In this document: piece by piece, positions 22,628 through 34,354 of the stretch
Position numbering within the stretch: position 1 is the first letter of the stretch
How the letters are laid out: every line of letters starts with the position of its first letter
From: Valencia hispanica
Taxonomy: Eukaryota > Chordata > Actinopteri > Cyprinodontiformes > Valenciidae
DNA length: 64,000 nucleotides
Direction: 5' to 3'
Assembly: GCA_963556495.2 (NCBI GenBank)
Contig: OY747713.1
Span: forward strand, 39,818,961-39,882,960
Position numbers and translations under genes: made by a program
The notes under the pieces: generated by a model
Databases searched by the model: none
Told to the model about the DNA's origin: nothing
What the model saw: only the letters and a program-made list of their open reading frames with translations

Positions 22628-23507
22628 AACAGACACACATTTAATTTATGACCCTGGGCTCTCTCTGAGCTCTCATTTCACCTTCCCGCGTGTGTTGGGG
22701 ATATGTGATAAATGCAGTCTTTACTTATGTTGAACATAGTCTGTTCTTTTGTTTAACTTTGTGTGACAAGATTGGGGGTAGTAACTTTTAGTGTGGGGGT
22801 AAGAACCTTCTTAAGGAAATGTGATTTTATGCTGTCCAAACAGGATGCTCCTACAAAACTACAAACAAACCTACAAAGTGCCATTGTGTTAGAAACAGTA
22901 CTGCTGTGTGTTGTATGGTGATAAGATAAGACAGTGGTTGATGGGGGTGTGGTGAAGTCTGTTCATTTGTGTGAATAAATAGAAGCTGTGATTCTCAACA
23001 TCTTTGAGACTCTGCTGGATCAGAACAACGACTGGTGTGTCAGTTTCTTTTACTGCATGATTCTCCCTCAGCTGAGAAAACACATTTCACATTTTCTCTG
23101 TGCGTGCTTTTCTTTCTAGGTAAACCTGTGAGTTAAAATAACCTAACAGCGTGCTCGTTCATTTCTGTAAAAAGGAGCAATAAGAACAACAAACAACAAT
23201 TATATATTTTAACAGTGAGACGTCGTTCACTGGACTCAGTTCTGGTAACTGAGTACAGCTTTATCTCAGCATAAGGTTTTTATGTGAAACAAGTTAAAAA
23301 GAAACTCCTCCCACATAGATCTTCCTTCACAGAATGGTCACAGCTTCTTCACCAAAAGGCACACAGGATGTGTCACGTTCCTCTTGATTATTCACGGTTT
23401 CTAAGTGTTTCCACATGCACTACAAAATTAGACCCTCATACAACATTAACATAATTTATATCTCTTCAGTTGGGAGATGAGGGGGATGTGGTGGAAGGGT
23501 AAACACG
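22628..23507. mobile_element. Unclassified 0.88-kb insertion inside LINE B
   Basis: LINE coding sequence stops near 23500 and resumes near 22615. The intervening DNA has no LINE similarity. The octamer TTTAAAGG occurs at both edges (22620-22627 and 23508-23515) and is a candidate 8-bp target duplication. I see no matching inverted repeats, no TG...CA long-terminal-repeat ends that fit this duplication, and no long frame. It could be a short hAT derivative or a solo LTR with other borders. It is younger than the LINE. Confidence 0.55.
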
Positions 23508-23533
23508 TTTAAAGGTTTCTACTGAACTATCCC

Positions 23534-24333
23534 CTAGAAAACGCTTTTTATAGTGGTCTTACTGTGGCTGGATAATTTAGCAGAGATGGTACTTTCAAAG
23601 AAAATATAGGAATGGTCAGATAATGCAATATTAATTACAGAGATGTTGGAAATATTTAAACCATTGCTGATAATTAAGTCCAGAGTGTGTTCTTTATTGT
23701 GTGTTGGTTGTTTGACATGCTGGATCAGGCCAAAGTTGTGGAGAGTATCATCTAATGTTTTTTCTTGTCTATCTTGGGGGTTGTCGGTATGGATGTTAAA
23801 ATCCCCCACAATGATTAGTTGGTCATAGTCGATACATATTACAGAAAGAAGGTCATTGAAATCATTAAAGAAGTTAGAGTTAAGTTTTGGTGGTTTATAT
23901 AAACTTAGAAATAAAGCTTTGTTAGCCTCATTTATCTGGGTGGCTAGGTATTCAAAAGAATCAAACGTGCCCAGGGTTACCTTTTTAAAGTTCATTGAGT
24001 TGTGAATAATGGTGGCTAAACCTCCACCTCGTCTGTGTTTTCTACTCTCGCTTAAGAAATTATAATTTGGAGGACTGGATTCTATCAATGCAGTTGTTTC
24101 GTTATTTTCATCTAGCCAAGTTTCTGATTTAAAAAAAGGGCGTGTAAATTATGCTCAGTGATGAAGTCATTGATAAGAAAAGACTTCCCGGATAGAGATC
24201 TAATGTTTAAAAAAGCTAACTTAAGTATTGTGATGATGGGCAGCTGAACCTTCTGACAGGTTATCAATTTGAGATTTTGTTTAATATGAGAGCGTGTGGT
24301 GAACAGTTTATGTTTCCTGCTGCTGATAATCAC
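23534..24333 (-). pseudogene. LINE-B endonuclease
   Basis: The N-terminal part (24333-24112) contains LAFLNIRSLSGKSFLINDFI, the start of the apurinic-type endonuclease fold. A frameshift follows near 24110. The rest (24088-23534) is open and shows RKHRRGGGLATIIH, LSLYKPPK, the catalytic-type block LIIVGDFNIHTD, HTLDLIISNGL and LSDHSYIFF. Beyond 23545 the coding continues in another frame for about 15 codons (KRFLGDSSVETFKRV), where the foreign insert begins. The domain order matches LINE A at 1-813. Confidence 0.87.
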
Positions 24334-24411
24334 TGAAATCTTAGACTCAGGGGTGCCGGGCGAGTTCTGGGAGACGGTAGGGGTAGATTTACTGCCCGGA
24401 TCCCTAAAATA

Positions 24412-25746
24412 TCAAATATCTGTAATAATCAGTGGGGGGCTGCTCCCAGGTTTATTGACACTAGTCCCAGGGGTTTGGTGTAGTCTAAGTTTAGGTGTTA
24501 ATTTTGTCCCAAATTTGATTTGCTCGTTCAGTCTGTCTGTAAAGTTTGGAGACTCATTTGATGTGGCTGAGTCACAGGAAGATGAAGACTTAATCTCTGA
24601 TGGTTGTTTATCTGTTCGGTCCTGTGGTGTCATCATGACTTGCGGTTTTTGTTCTCTGATATCCATGGGCGCCTCAAGTTCAGCTTTTGGGAGCCAGTGT
24701 TTTGCTTTCTGATTTTGATAAGAGAAAATGTTTGCTGCTAACAGCCTTACTCCGGCCTTGTTAAGATAACGTTGGCCTGCTTTGAACAGATGGTTAGCAC
24801 TTCCAAATACTTTGAAATTAATAATAAATGTGAACGACTTCTCAGCTGATTGTTTCTTCAACCATTTATGGAGCATGCAGAGTCTGCTAAATCTTTCATC
24901 ATTCCCTTCAGGGACTGGTCCGCTGATGAGGATGTTTACGTTAAGTCCATCAAGTCTCTGTAGGAGATCAGAAAAGTCTCTCTTCAGAATATCTGATTGT
25001 CTGTCTGCTGATCCAGCGTGAATGACAAGCTTTTCCAGAGTAGGATGTTGGCCCAAGATGTTCTGGATTTTTTCTGATATTTCTCTCACTGTATTTTTGT
25101 AGCAGCTATAAACTCCGGTGTTCTTGCTACAAAAAGCCTAAATTCCATTAATTGATCCGTCTTGTATGATAACAATCTTTGCTGGGGGGTCTCTTACTTT
25201 GTTATGTGTCCGTTTGATGCGGCTGGGTTTCTCCTGGTGGCTTTGACTGGTCCCGGGGGCTGCGTCATCTTTGGGGGAACTCAAGGCTGTGAATCTGTTT
25301 TTCAGCGGGATTCCAGGTGGAGAAATATCTCTTGTTTTTGACTGAAACCTCCTTTGTTTACTTTTAGCAGAAGCGGCAGGTCTGGGTTCAGAGCTTTCTC
25401 TGTGCCGGAGTTTCTTTTGTTTTTTCTTCCTCAGAGAACAGGCTGGGGTTGATGATTCCGTGCGTTTTAAAGTTGGCCAGTCTTCATTAGAGTGCGGAGT
25501 TCTACCGCTCAGGCGCCTGTTGGCTGAGGGAGTAAACTTGTCCTGTGTTTTCTCTGTGACACGGTTAGACCGATGTAACACCGGGCTGCGAGGCTGTTCC
25601 ACATTGTGTGTATTCAACAGTAAAGTTGTGTCGTTTCCATAATCAGCGTGGAGATCAAAATTTATTTCCAGACGACGTAGCTTCGTTTCAATGCCCTCAA
25701 TTCTGTGGAGCAGTTTTTCAAAATCCTCAGCTGAGCAAAAAGCCAT
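24412..25746 (-). pseudogene. LINE-B ORF1: coiled coil plus decayed SGNH-hydrolase domain
   Basis: The most likely start is the ATG at 25746-25744 (MAFCSAEDFEKLLHRIEGIE), after which a leucine-heptad helix (ETKLRRLEINFDL) suggests a short coiled coil. A long basic, serine-rich stretch follows. One in-frame TAG (25140-25138) interrupts a frame that is otherwise open to 24412, 445 codons in all. Around the stop, KIVIIQDGS replaces the GDS block of SGNH hydrolases. Then come LVIHAGSADRQSDILKRDF (block with the GxND position) and LISGPVPEGNDERFSRL. RYLNKAGVRLLAANIF stands where the catalytic Asp-x-x-His block belongs. L2/CR1 ORF1 proteins are known to carry such an esterase-like domain; here all catalytic blocks are altered. 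Confidence 0.75.
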
Positions 25747-25930
25747 CTTGATAAGCCCATAAAAAAGTAATCCAAGAAGAGATCCGGTCCAATACAGTAA
25801 CTCAAGGGGCTGGGTAGATAAAGTAACTAAGAAAAAGTTAAGAAAATAAAACAAGAAAAGCAAACAGAAAATAAAATAAAGTGAGGGGGGGATCGGGAGA
25901 GAGACAAAGAGAGGCTGCTCCTCCTTCAGC

Positions 25931-26571
25931 AGTCAGCTCAAAACATAACAGCTTCACAAACAGTATAGGCTACTTTTACAGGGATCTCTCTACAGTACAT
26001 GTATAAATCATTATTAATTGTCCGCATTTGCGCATGCAGCCTACGCATGGCGTGTTTGTGAGCGAGAGAGCACAAGCTGGTAAACTGTTGCTAAATTTAG
26101 GCTACAATGACTCTAAGCATTGAAAAACGGATGCTAATTATGTGGGCAACATTCTCTAACAGCGATCAACTTTTCATTTTTTCTGTCAAACAAGTTGTGA
26201 ATTTGTTGTAACATTAAAACAGGGGAAGACTTACTCTATGCTCAAAGTGATGTGACGAGCTCCAGCGGTTTCAACTGTGTACAACGAAGCACTCTGAGCA
26301 ATCATGTGAACAATTTTCATTGGTTGTTGCGTTCAATCTTACCCAGCAGCAGAGGGGCTATTTCCTGATTTGCTATTGTGGCCCCTTTTTTTTGTTTTTT
26401 TTTGGGTGGTAAGTGACAGGCTCAAGTGATTACTAAAAGCAGGCACGGAGGCACGAATTCGATTTCTAGCGGGAGCAGCACTATAATTTTACTGGGGCAC
26501 TGGAGACTTTTAGTAAGGCACGTGCCCCAGTGAAAAATGTCTAGTAACGCCCCCGGGTCCTGTTACATTAG
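25931..26571. other. Non-coding stretch with transposon-like right end
   Basis: No gene. On the minus strand 26571-26460 reads CGTTACTAGACATTTTTCAC followed by a GGGGCACGTGCC block. This resembles the terminal region of a fish hAT-type element, but I could not find the partner end. Confidence 0.4.
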
Positions 26572-26716
26572 TCCTTTAATCCTAGAAATGTTCTTCAGAT
26601 GATATAGAAGGCTGACATTTTGATTGCCTTTATGTGACCCTGGAGATTCAGGTCAGAGCCCATCACGACATCTAGATTTTGGGCCTGATCAGTAGTTTCT
26701 AGCTGTATTAACCATC
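26572..26716 (-). mobile_element. Short LINE-B reverse transcriptase fragment
   Basis: About 145 bases are closely similar to 21068-21212 of the main LINE-B copy (the [19 protein letters not shown] region), in the same orientation. No coding capacity is left. Confidence 0.8.
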
Positions 26717-27827
26717 ACACCATACATACATACTTGGACCCAAATAACGCCCTTAGCTAATAGTCTATATTGAACTTATTTCATATCTTAACCAAGATAA
26801 ATCTAACTTTATGGACTCCAGTGTTGTGCGACTCCAGTGTTTTTACGCTTATAGGTCATCTACTGTAGCTTCAGCACGTTCAAACACAAGCTTTTTAACG
26901 GCTATTGCCGATACATTTCAGCCAACTGCTATCTACGTGTTTAAGGAGAGATGAGATTGCAGTGCAAAACATGAAAGATTACAAGATTTTTACAAGTATT
27001 TCCTTAAAGAAAGCACAGCGAGTTAGTTTTAGGTGGAGGAATTTTTCAGGTGTTCATGGGAAGACTGAATGTTTGACTTTAAATTGCTTCCTTGGATCAT
27101 AGGTTTTTTCAAATGTAATAATTCATATTAATGACTCAAGGCCACGGAAGTATTTCTCAAAGTAACATTGAATTAAAATAAAGTAATTTACCTATAGGCC
27201 AAAAATGCCAGTGGAAAAATAAATTAATAAAAAAATCTATACAATTAGGGCCTAAAATTCACCTTAATAAATGTAACACTTTTTAAGACCCTGCAGACCT
27301 CCACTGTTAATTTATATTGTTTATTTGCTTAACCTAATTATTTAGGTGTATTGTATCAATACACTGATTCACAATATGTGTTTTCTTCAGCCCTAAAATG
27401 ATGTTGCAGTGATCTTTGGTTCTTGATGGTAGCTTTTGTTATTTTATTTATTTGTTCTTCCAGAACAATCTTGCTGTCCAAACCTGGTTCCATTTCTTGC
27501 TCCCCCTCAGCTGTTCTGTGTTAGTCATTGTCTCCATGTGTATGACTACCAGCTTCTTGTCTGCCCACCTTGCCAGATTATTGTCTCATTCCAGTTTGCT
27601 ATGCTGCCAGCCAAATGGACTCATATGCCAATTCTTGCCTGGAGCACATTGGGTTTGTTGGGTAATTTTGTTTTTCAGTTAAGGTACCTGCCTGTCCACC
27701 AAGGGTGCCTGCATTTGGCATCCCTCCACACACTGTGCAAGAAAAATAATACTAACAAGAACATTTCATGAAGCCAGGAGGCACAGCACTTAGCACACAC
27801 AGTGCGTGGTGAAATTAATCTTCTCTT
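26717..27827. other. Non-coding stretch
   Basis: AT-rich. I recognise no gene or repeat with confidence. Confidence 0.45.
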
Positions 27828-28001
27828 TAGACCTTTCCAGATTTTGTGACATTTCCAGATTTTATTTGACTGTTATATGATAGGATAGACCAACGCATCC
27901 ACATTCAGAAGTCAGATAATTGGTACAAAGAGCCAACCAGTGTGTTATTGAGTCTTAGAATAAACCCCAACTCTTCTGTGAGAGTCTTAAAGGGTAGTCA
28001 G

Positions 28002-31000
28002 CAGGGTTCGAAATTAACTTTTTTGATCACCAGCCAAAGTGGCTAGTAACTTTCTGAAGTTACCAGTCATTCAGAATTTCCACTAGCCAAAATTTTCTGC
28101 GGTGAAAATAAGAGATTATGAAGGCCGCCGAATGAAAATGTTATAATTTTATCAACACTGCTTTCATGAAAAACGCCGGAAAGTACAATACAAAGTATAC
28201 ACAGAAAGTGAAAACATTCATTTCTTTTTTTACTGTATCTCTTCCGTCTGAATCAAATATCCTCAGAGCTCTCTGAACTCATTTCTTTTTCTGAATCTGA
28301 GTATCCCTCAGTTTCTTTTGTTGCGTATTCGCGCACAAACTCAGGCGTGCGTCTGCGCAAACTGTCAGCATGCCAGATGTCAATGGCTTTGGTTGGATCA
28401 AACTCTTTGATGTCAGGTGAGCACAACTGGGTTTTCAGGAGGTCAGAGAGGGTCTCACCTTTCAGGCGTGAACGCCAGTCACTCTTTACCTGCCTAATGA
28501 CACTTAACCCTCGTTCACAATCAGCTGTACTTGCAGGGATGGTGAGGAGAGCATCAAACAGGTGAAGGACGTCAGGACACCTATGCCGCAGCATTCTGTT
28601 CACAGTAGGCCAGGTTTTCTCAAGGGTTCCTACAGCAGGGTCAGACAACATTATGCTCTTGCAAACAATCATTTTAAAATGCAACATGATGTAGTTTCAA
28701 AAGATGTAATCAGATTTGTATTGCGCTTTTAACAAATGAAAATCTTACACTATTAGACATTTAGCTTATTTAAGCACTTGTTTAAAAAATTTACTGTTTA
28801 GGTACATCAATGTTAAGTTTTTTTTCTCTAACATCATTTTCCAAGTACCTTGACAAAATCCCGCTGTGTACAGTTCAGCCTTGAGAATTGTCCATTGATC
28901 AGGGATCAAGTCCACATCCACTCCAGCAGACAGCAGAAGAGGTCAGAAGTGACTAGTGAGCTTGTTTATCTCCTCATCACCAAAGTCTGAGAACAAGGGA
29001 AAACATTACTACAAAGTTCCGAAGTTGTCTTAAATCATAAAATGCATTGGCAAGATTTGTCCATTACTAACCGCAACTCGTGTCTGCCTCTGGTCAGCAC
29101 TGGAAATTGGTCAGTCGCATAGCATGCAGGACACCACTGTTCACATCACTAAATCTCACAGTAATGCATTGGCACGGAGAATCGATCAGCTGGTTCTTTG
29201 CCTTGTCATCCTGGCCGGAATCAGAAGGCTTCAGGAGGACTCCCTCATAGGTGTCTCTGTCCAGCACTGATCTCAGCTTAGGCCCAGGTCTACAGTTGTG
29301 CAGATAGATTAGTGTCTTTACATCCATCCATGTATCTATCTATTTGAAAACACACCAACACAACCTAAAATCAAAGAATACATGGTAGGATACATACCTT
29401 TACTTGTACTTTTCTATGACAGCCTGAGTGGAAGACAGAAAGCTCTGAGCTTCAGCCACGGTTGACACAGACCTCTGCAGTGACTTGGAAAGGTCATGGA
29501 GAAGGCAGCAAAACCTGAGCACTCCACCATCCTTGGCTATGTTGAGGAACCCCTTGGTCTTTGCCCTCAGAACAGCATTGGTGTTTGTGGTATCCTGGGA
29601 CTACAAACAAAACAACTACATTTTCACAGACAACATTTAAAACTCATGCAGAGTATCAGATTTCGAGAACATTTTATCTATCTACACTACTAGTTTTAGT
29701 AGGCTGTAAATTAACATAGCTTCTCCTCCAAGTGGTGGACAATGCCAGCATATCCCCTGAGAAAATGATCAAGTCCATTGAAGAGATGTGGTAGCCAACG
29801 GGTTCCACTTATTCTGGTTGGCATCAAAGCCTTCATGTGGAGCTCTCTGAAGTGTTCCTTTAGGCTGGCCCTGTTTACGCCACTCTTATGATATAAGGTG
29901 TAGAGTCCACTCAACAGGTCCTCAACTTTCCTGACCATCACATTCTTCCTTATTCCGTCAGAAAAGGTGAGTTCAAGCTTATGGGCCATGCAGTGGATCC
30001 CAAGCACATTTGATCTGTCTCCTCGCAGTTTTGTAACTACACCATTGTTTACCCCTGTCATTACAGATGCTCCATCTGTGGTGATGGCAACCAGCTTGTT
30101 CTTCCAATCAGTGCTGACATCACTGTCCATTATACTGCACACAGCTTCAGCTATATTTGCAGCATCTGTCTTTGAGACAGCTTTAACACCAACAAAATCA
30201 ACTTTAACTTTTCCCTTACTAGCACTCCTGACATAAACCATTTCTTCTTCCATCACTGCACTATCCAGGGATCCATCTGACATGAACTTGCCATCCGATA
30301 ATCTTTCCTTTATCTTTCTCCTCTCATCCTCAGCTATGTAGTGTATGAACTCTTTTGCTTGGTGGTCATTTGTATATGTCTCTTCTATCTTCAAGCCTTT
30401 CTTCCTGTCCACCCTAAATTAATTATCATGTAAATAAAGCCAAAGTTAGCACCTAGAGAGTACATTTACAGTGTACTTTCTTTTTTCTTTTTGGAATCAA
30501 ACGTAACATTTCCTCCATGTCAGTATAAGCATGTACATCACTCTGTATAATTTTAAATGCAGAAACATGTAAATAGAATGGACGATTCATTTACTCACAC
30601 ATCCATGCGAAGTCGGTGAAAGGCCTTCCCTTTTTTGCGATGGCATGGGCATTTCTAAAAAAAAGCAGCATCTTCTCCAACTCCAAAGTCTTCAGTGAAG
30701 TCAGGCTTCTGCCAGCAATACTCTCTTCAACTGGAACTGCCTTAGCGATCTTCATTTGAAGCCTCTCCTGGTAACTTCGAGCTCTCTCATGGTCCTTTAC
30801 TGCCTCAATTTTAAAGTTATTAGTCCCCATCATGAAACTGTTAGTTTTGTTTTTTTCTTTTGTGTACCCCCGGCAGATTTTACAAAACATGACGGCATTT
30901 TCATTATCAAACACAAGCCAATCACGACCTGTCTGCCATTTAATGTTAAACTTTCTTCTCTTAATTTCGCGTGCTCTGTCAACATTCTCATCTTCTGCTT

Positions 31001-31441
31001 CCTTCCTTTTCTCACCTCCTCCAGACGTCTGTCCTAACCACCGCAGCATTTTACCTAACGTAGCTCTGATTTTTCATTGTCTTTGCTCTTCCTATTTTGT
31101 CTATCTTCCTATTTTGCTATTTCTTGCTTTTGTTTTGGGCGTTTCTGTTTTCGCGCTCTCATCGTTGATTGGACCGGATTGCACTGCAGACCGAAGCGTG
31201 TGTGCTCGCTGCAGCCAATAGGAATCTAAAACTTCACCAGTAGTATATGGATTACGGTAGTGTAGGGTTTATGGGAAATGTTGGACGGATGGGGACAAAC
31301 GACCCAGAGCGTATCTGACATGAATTGCATGATTGCATCATGCATCACCGGCCATACTGGCTGGTAGGTTTTTATCAGTACCCGCAAAAATGATTTTTAA
31401 CCCGCATTTGGCGGGTTGGCGGGTGTTAATTTCGAACCCTG
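28002..31441 (-). mobile_element. hAT transposon, 3440 bp, with perfect 8-bp target duplication
   Basis: Both ends carry the 17-bp inverted repeat CAGGGTTCGAAATTAAC (28002-28018 and 31425-31441). The octamer GTAGTCAG is duplicated exactly on either side (27994-28001 and 31442-31449), the 8-bp duplication diagnostic of hAT elements. The minus strand holds a multi-exon transposase. The element interrupts the Tc1-like transposon above. The perfect duplication and readable exons suggest it is the youngest insertion of this cluster, although the coding sequence contains at least one stop. Confidence 0.93.
28253..31049 (-). pseudogene. Intron-containing hAT transposase (ZNF862-like group)
   Basis: Exon 1 (31049 to about 30597) has a C-x2-C zinc-finger core (MFCKICRGY) and a later KDHERARS segment, and ends at a GTGAGTAA donor. 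Exon 2 (about 30415-29711) follows a TTTAG acceptor. It carries the catalytic core: FMSDGSLDSA (first Asp region), ATTDGASVMTG, GIHCMAHKLELTFSD (C-x2-H) and SGTRWLPHL. Further exon-like segments lie at about 29600-29397, 29327-29075 and 28988-28850, each flanked by AG and GT-type sites. The third of these contains an in-frame TGA. The last block (28687-28253) is the hATC dimerisation domain (IPASTADCERGLSVIRQVK, DWRSRLKGETLSDLL). The domain set resembles ZNF862/KIAA0543-type hAT proteins; that name is from memory. Exon borders are approximate. Confidence 0.85.
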
Positions 31442-31823
31442 GTAGTCAGAGAATATTAAGGAACAAAGACACGTCATATAGGTCAGGTATAACATTATAA
31501 AGACATTTGGGGTGGGTTACAAAACAATATCCCAAGCTTAGAACATCTTACGGAGAAGTTTTCTGTCCATCATCCAAAAATGGAAAGAGTATGGTGCACT
31601 TCTAATCCTGCTGAGACATGACTGTCCACTTAAAATGTCTGGCAGAGAAAGGAGAGCAGTAATCAGAGAAGCAACCAAGGGACAATTGGAAACGTTAGGA
31701 TAGGAAAATTTGTTGGCAGGACAACTACTGATCATGCACTCGACAAATCTAGCTTTAATGGAATAAAGACCTAAAGAAAGCCATAAGAAACCCTATTTAG
31801 AGTGTGCCACGAGCCATAGGAAA

Positions 31824-32046
31824 CATAGTAGTTGTTGTCCTTTCAGCATCTCCCTCCATGGGGTTGCCACAGCTTGGTAAACCCGCCCACTTCACAGAGG
31901 CATGCACAAGGACTTGGCACATGTTTTACATCAGGCTGGATGCCCTTCCTGACACAATCCCCACTGATTGCTCCCATGATGGAATGAGATTTGAACTGGG
32001 AACCTCCAGCGCCAAGGCTCTACCACCCGTGGCACTGCTGCACCAT
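31824..32046. mobile_element. 223-bp dispersed repeat inserted in the Tc1-like element
   Basis: The Tc1-like coding sequence is interrupted between GAGCCATAGGAAA and ATATAGGAGAAAGC. The octamers ATAGGAAA (31816-31823) and ATAGGAGA (32047-32054) flank the insert and look like an 8-bp duplication with one change. The insert contains GGCTGGATGCCCTTCCTGAC and a GAACTGGGAACCT...CACCATATAG end typical of a very common fish short repeat. It has no coding capacity. Class is uncertain (short hAT-like repeat or SINE). Confidence 0.65.
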
Positions 32047-32600
32047 ATAGGAGAAAGCAAACATGTGACAGAAGGTGCTGTGGTCTTATGAAATCAGAAT
32101 TTAATATTTCAGCCTATATGCAAAATCACTATGCTGGGAAAAGTCTAACATTGCCATTTAGCCTGCAGACAATACCCCCCCCCCCCCCCCCCAGTCTAAA
32201 GCATGTAACAGCATCATGGTGTGGGGTTGCTTTTCTTTAGCAGAGAAAAAGGTAGGAAGATGAATGTAGTTAAACACAGAGCAAAGATGGAGGTCCACCA
32301 TCCTGCATGACAACAACCTATACATACACCGCGAGCTACAAGGGAATGCTTTATTGAAGCATGTTTGTGAGTTATAATGTCCCAGTCAAAGTCCAGACCT
32401 ATTTCCAATAGAGAATCTGTGACAAGATTTGGAAATTCCCGTCCACTGACACTTTCTATTTAAACTGACTAAGGTGAAACTATTTTGCAAGGGGAGACTA
32501 AACATTTCACACTTGCAGCTACAACTGGTTACACAAAGTATTCACTCAGTCAAATAAATTGACAGATTTTTCAGATCAAAATGTGGAAAAAACAGACTTT

Positions 32601-34354
32601 AATCACTTGTACCAACAACTTTGAGAATTCCCTTTGCCTAAACGCAGGTCATAAGGAGCTCCTGGGTGAACGACGGCAAGTAAAATCTACCTCAGAATAT
32701 CATGTACAGATGTCGTGGTTTAAAGGAAAATATGGACTGCTCACTTCAAGCCCTGTTTATTAGAGGTGAACTGTATCGTAACACATCATTGCCCTCATAT
32801 ATTGCAGTTAGGTGTTCACACTGGACCCTTCAAGCACGGTCGCTTTCCAGAATAGGTTTAACTAGAGAGAAAAAAACCTGCAGATCGATGTGTTTACTGT
32901 ATTTGCCCTGAGTGGGTTGCAGTGAGTACTGAAGTGTTCAGCCACCCGGACAGAGAGATCAAACATAAACATGGATTCCTTTCTTGCCAGAAGAGGAGCT
33001 CAATACCAGCCTCAGGGCACACGGCACTTTAATAATGACGCCACGTCCACTCTCGTTTGTCTCTAAAGGCAAGGTTAGGGTAGATGGTCTGAAAGATTGC
33101 AGTTTAACCCACTTTAAAGTTAAATTATAAAAAAAAATGTCCCCTTCCACATTAGATTGATGTAGATTGGAGCTGATCACCACTCTCTAATTCCAGTAGT
33201 GAGCATGGTGTTAATCAGGCTGCACAGTAGTTTGGAGCTACCTCCACAGCCAAGTCCAGCTCATGGTTTCTGCTTCGTCGGCCAGACTCTTCGCTGAAAC
33301 AAAGCACAACAACATTCTTCTGGCGGTAATTAACAGCCAATTAACTGCTAAATGCCCCACTATGTTTCCACTTTCTGCACCAGCTGATCTCTGTTGTTGT
33401 CTGCGTGCGGTTAGACGGCGAGCAGGTAGAGCGCAGACAACGGCTGCCTTCTGAAGGGGAAAACCACGCAATTATAGCAGCAAAAGTTAAAAAGAACTTC
33501 CTCTGAGAATTAAACTTATGTCATAAAACCAATGTGGTTTTATTGAGCATAAATAATCTGAGTCACTAGAGTGTGTTCTGTTTTTCTTAACTAGTGTGTA
33601 CTCACAACTACCAAATGATCCTCACAAATGTACATTTCGGGAAGCGTACCCTCGTTTAATTTAGGAGCCCATCCAAAGACTGCAACTGCTATACCAACAA
33701 AAAGAACCAACACAGGCCGTAACATATTACGTAGTTCAGCGTCCCGTGCACTACCGACGCTTCGAAGAGACCCCCGAGCAGCAGCCCACAGCGTCTGATA
33801 GGCATCCGAGAACCCACCCCTACCACCCTAGCTGAGCCACAACACCATGGCCTCTCAGCAAATCCCTTAAAATTTAGGTTCTTAGTCATGATGTTCTGTT
33901 CATAACAATAAAGCCAAATGTTTGCTTAAGAAAAAAAAGGAGACATAAAATTCATAACAGCAAAAAGAGTCTGTGTCATGAGGAAATTAATAAATTCGTC
34001 TTCTTCTTCTTCATTTCAGCATATCAACAGCACACCAGTAAACCTCCTGTGTAAACAACGATGCAGATCTCATAGTAAAACCTGAGGCCCCGCTTCAGTC
34101 ACGCAGACCATTTGCACCTCAGCATTCACACACTCTTGCGCCCAAAGCCACGCCCCGTGCATCTGCTCGTTTGCGGCGCGTGTTGGCATGCGTGTGACAG
34201 ACCATCAGTCATGATTGATCCCCAGTCTGCTGCGGGTGAGAGCCTTCATTTCCAGGTGACCCTCTGGGAAGGAGCCTGGCAGTGATGGAGTGAGAGGTGC
34301 TCAATGAGATGTGTGTATGGAAAATGAAAGAATACGTGAAGTTTCTTCTTTTTT
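32601..34354. other. Non-coding stretch
   Basis: No gene is supported. The part 33240-33470 is GC-richer with words I associate with fish repeats (CCACTATGTTTCCACTTTCTG), but no borders are visible. Confidence 0.45.

Larger units (their letters stand above)
20366..25930 (-). mobile_element. Near-complete LINE B (L2 group) on the minus strand
   Basis: Reading leftwards, this copy holds a 5' region, ORF1 (25746-24412), endonuclease (24333-23534), linker and reverse transcriptase (22602-20571), a short 3' UTR, and a tail with (GGCAA)n near 20372. The frame is broken between the two endonuclease parts and again inside the reverse transcriptase. One in-frame stop lies in ORF1. An unrelated 0.88-kb insert (22628-23507) separates endonuclease from linker. 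Other fragments of the family are at 5942-6629 and 26572-26716. The 5' boundary near 25930 is a guess based on where coding and A/G-rich leader sequence ends. Confidence 0.88.
27828..32600 (+). mobile_element. Degraded Tc1-like element holding two nested insertions
   Basis: Pieces of one Tc1-like transposon lie at about 27828-28001, 31442-31823 and 32047-32600. They are separated by a hAT element (28002-31441) and a 223-bp repeat (31824-32046). Reading through, the first piece has the terminal region and leader (GACCAACGCATCC..., TGGTACAAAGAG, AATAAACCCCAACTCTTCTGTG). The second has the N-terminal DNA-binding codons (TATCCCAAGCTTAGAACATC, CATCATCCAAAAATGGAAAG). The third has the catalytic core (GCATCATGGTGTGGGG, CCAGTCAAAGTCCAGACC, AGAGAATCTGTG) and the far terminal region. 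Many stops and a poly-C tract at about 32176-32193 show long decay. Confidence 0.8.

Noticed and set aside
22628..23507. Interpretation as a solo LTR
   Set aside because: No TG...CA borders agree with the octamer duplication and no polypurine tract or primer site adjoins. Left unclassified.
26030..26571. 5' untranslated region or promoter of LINE B
   Set aside because: There is no continuity with the LINE leader. The right end resembles a different transposon and a separate LINE-B fragment follows it.
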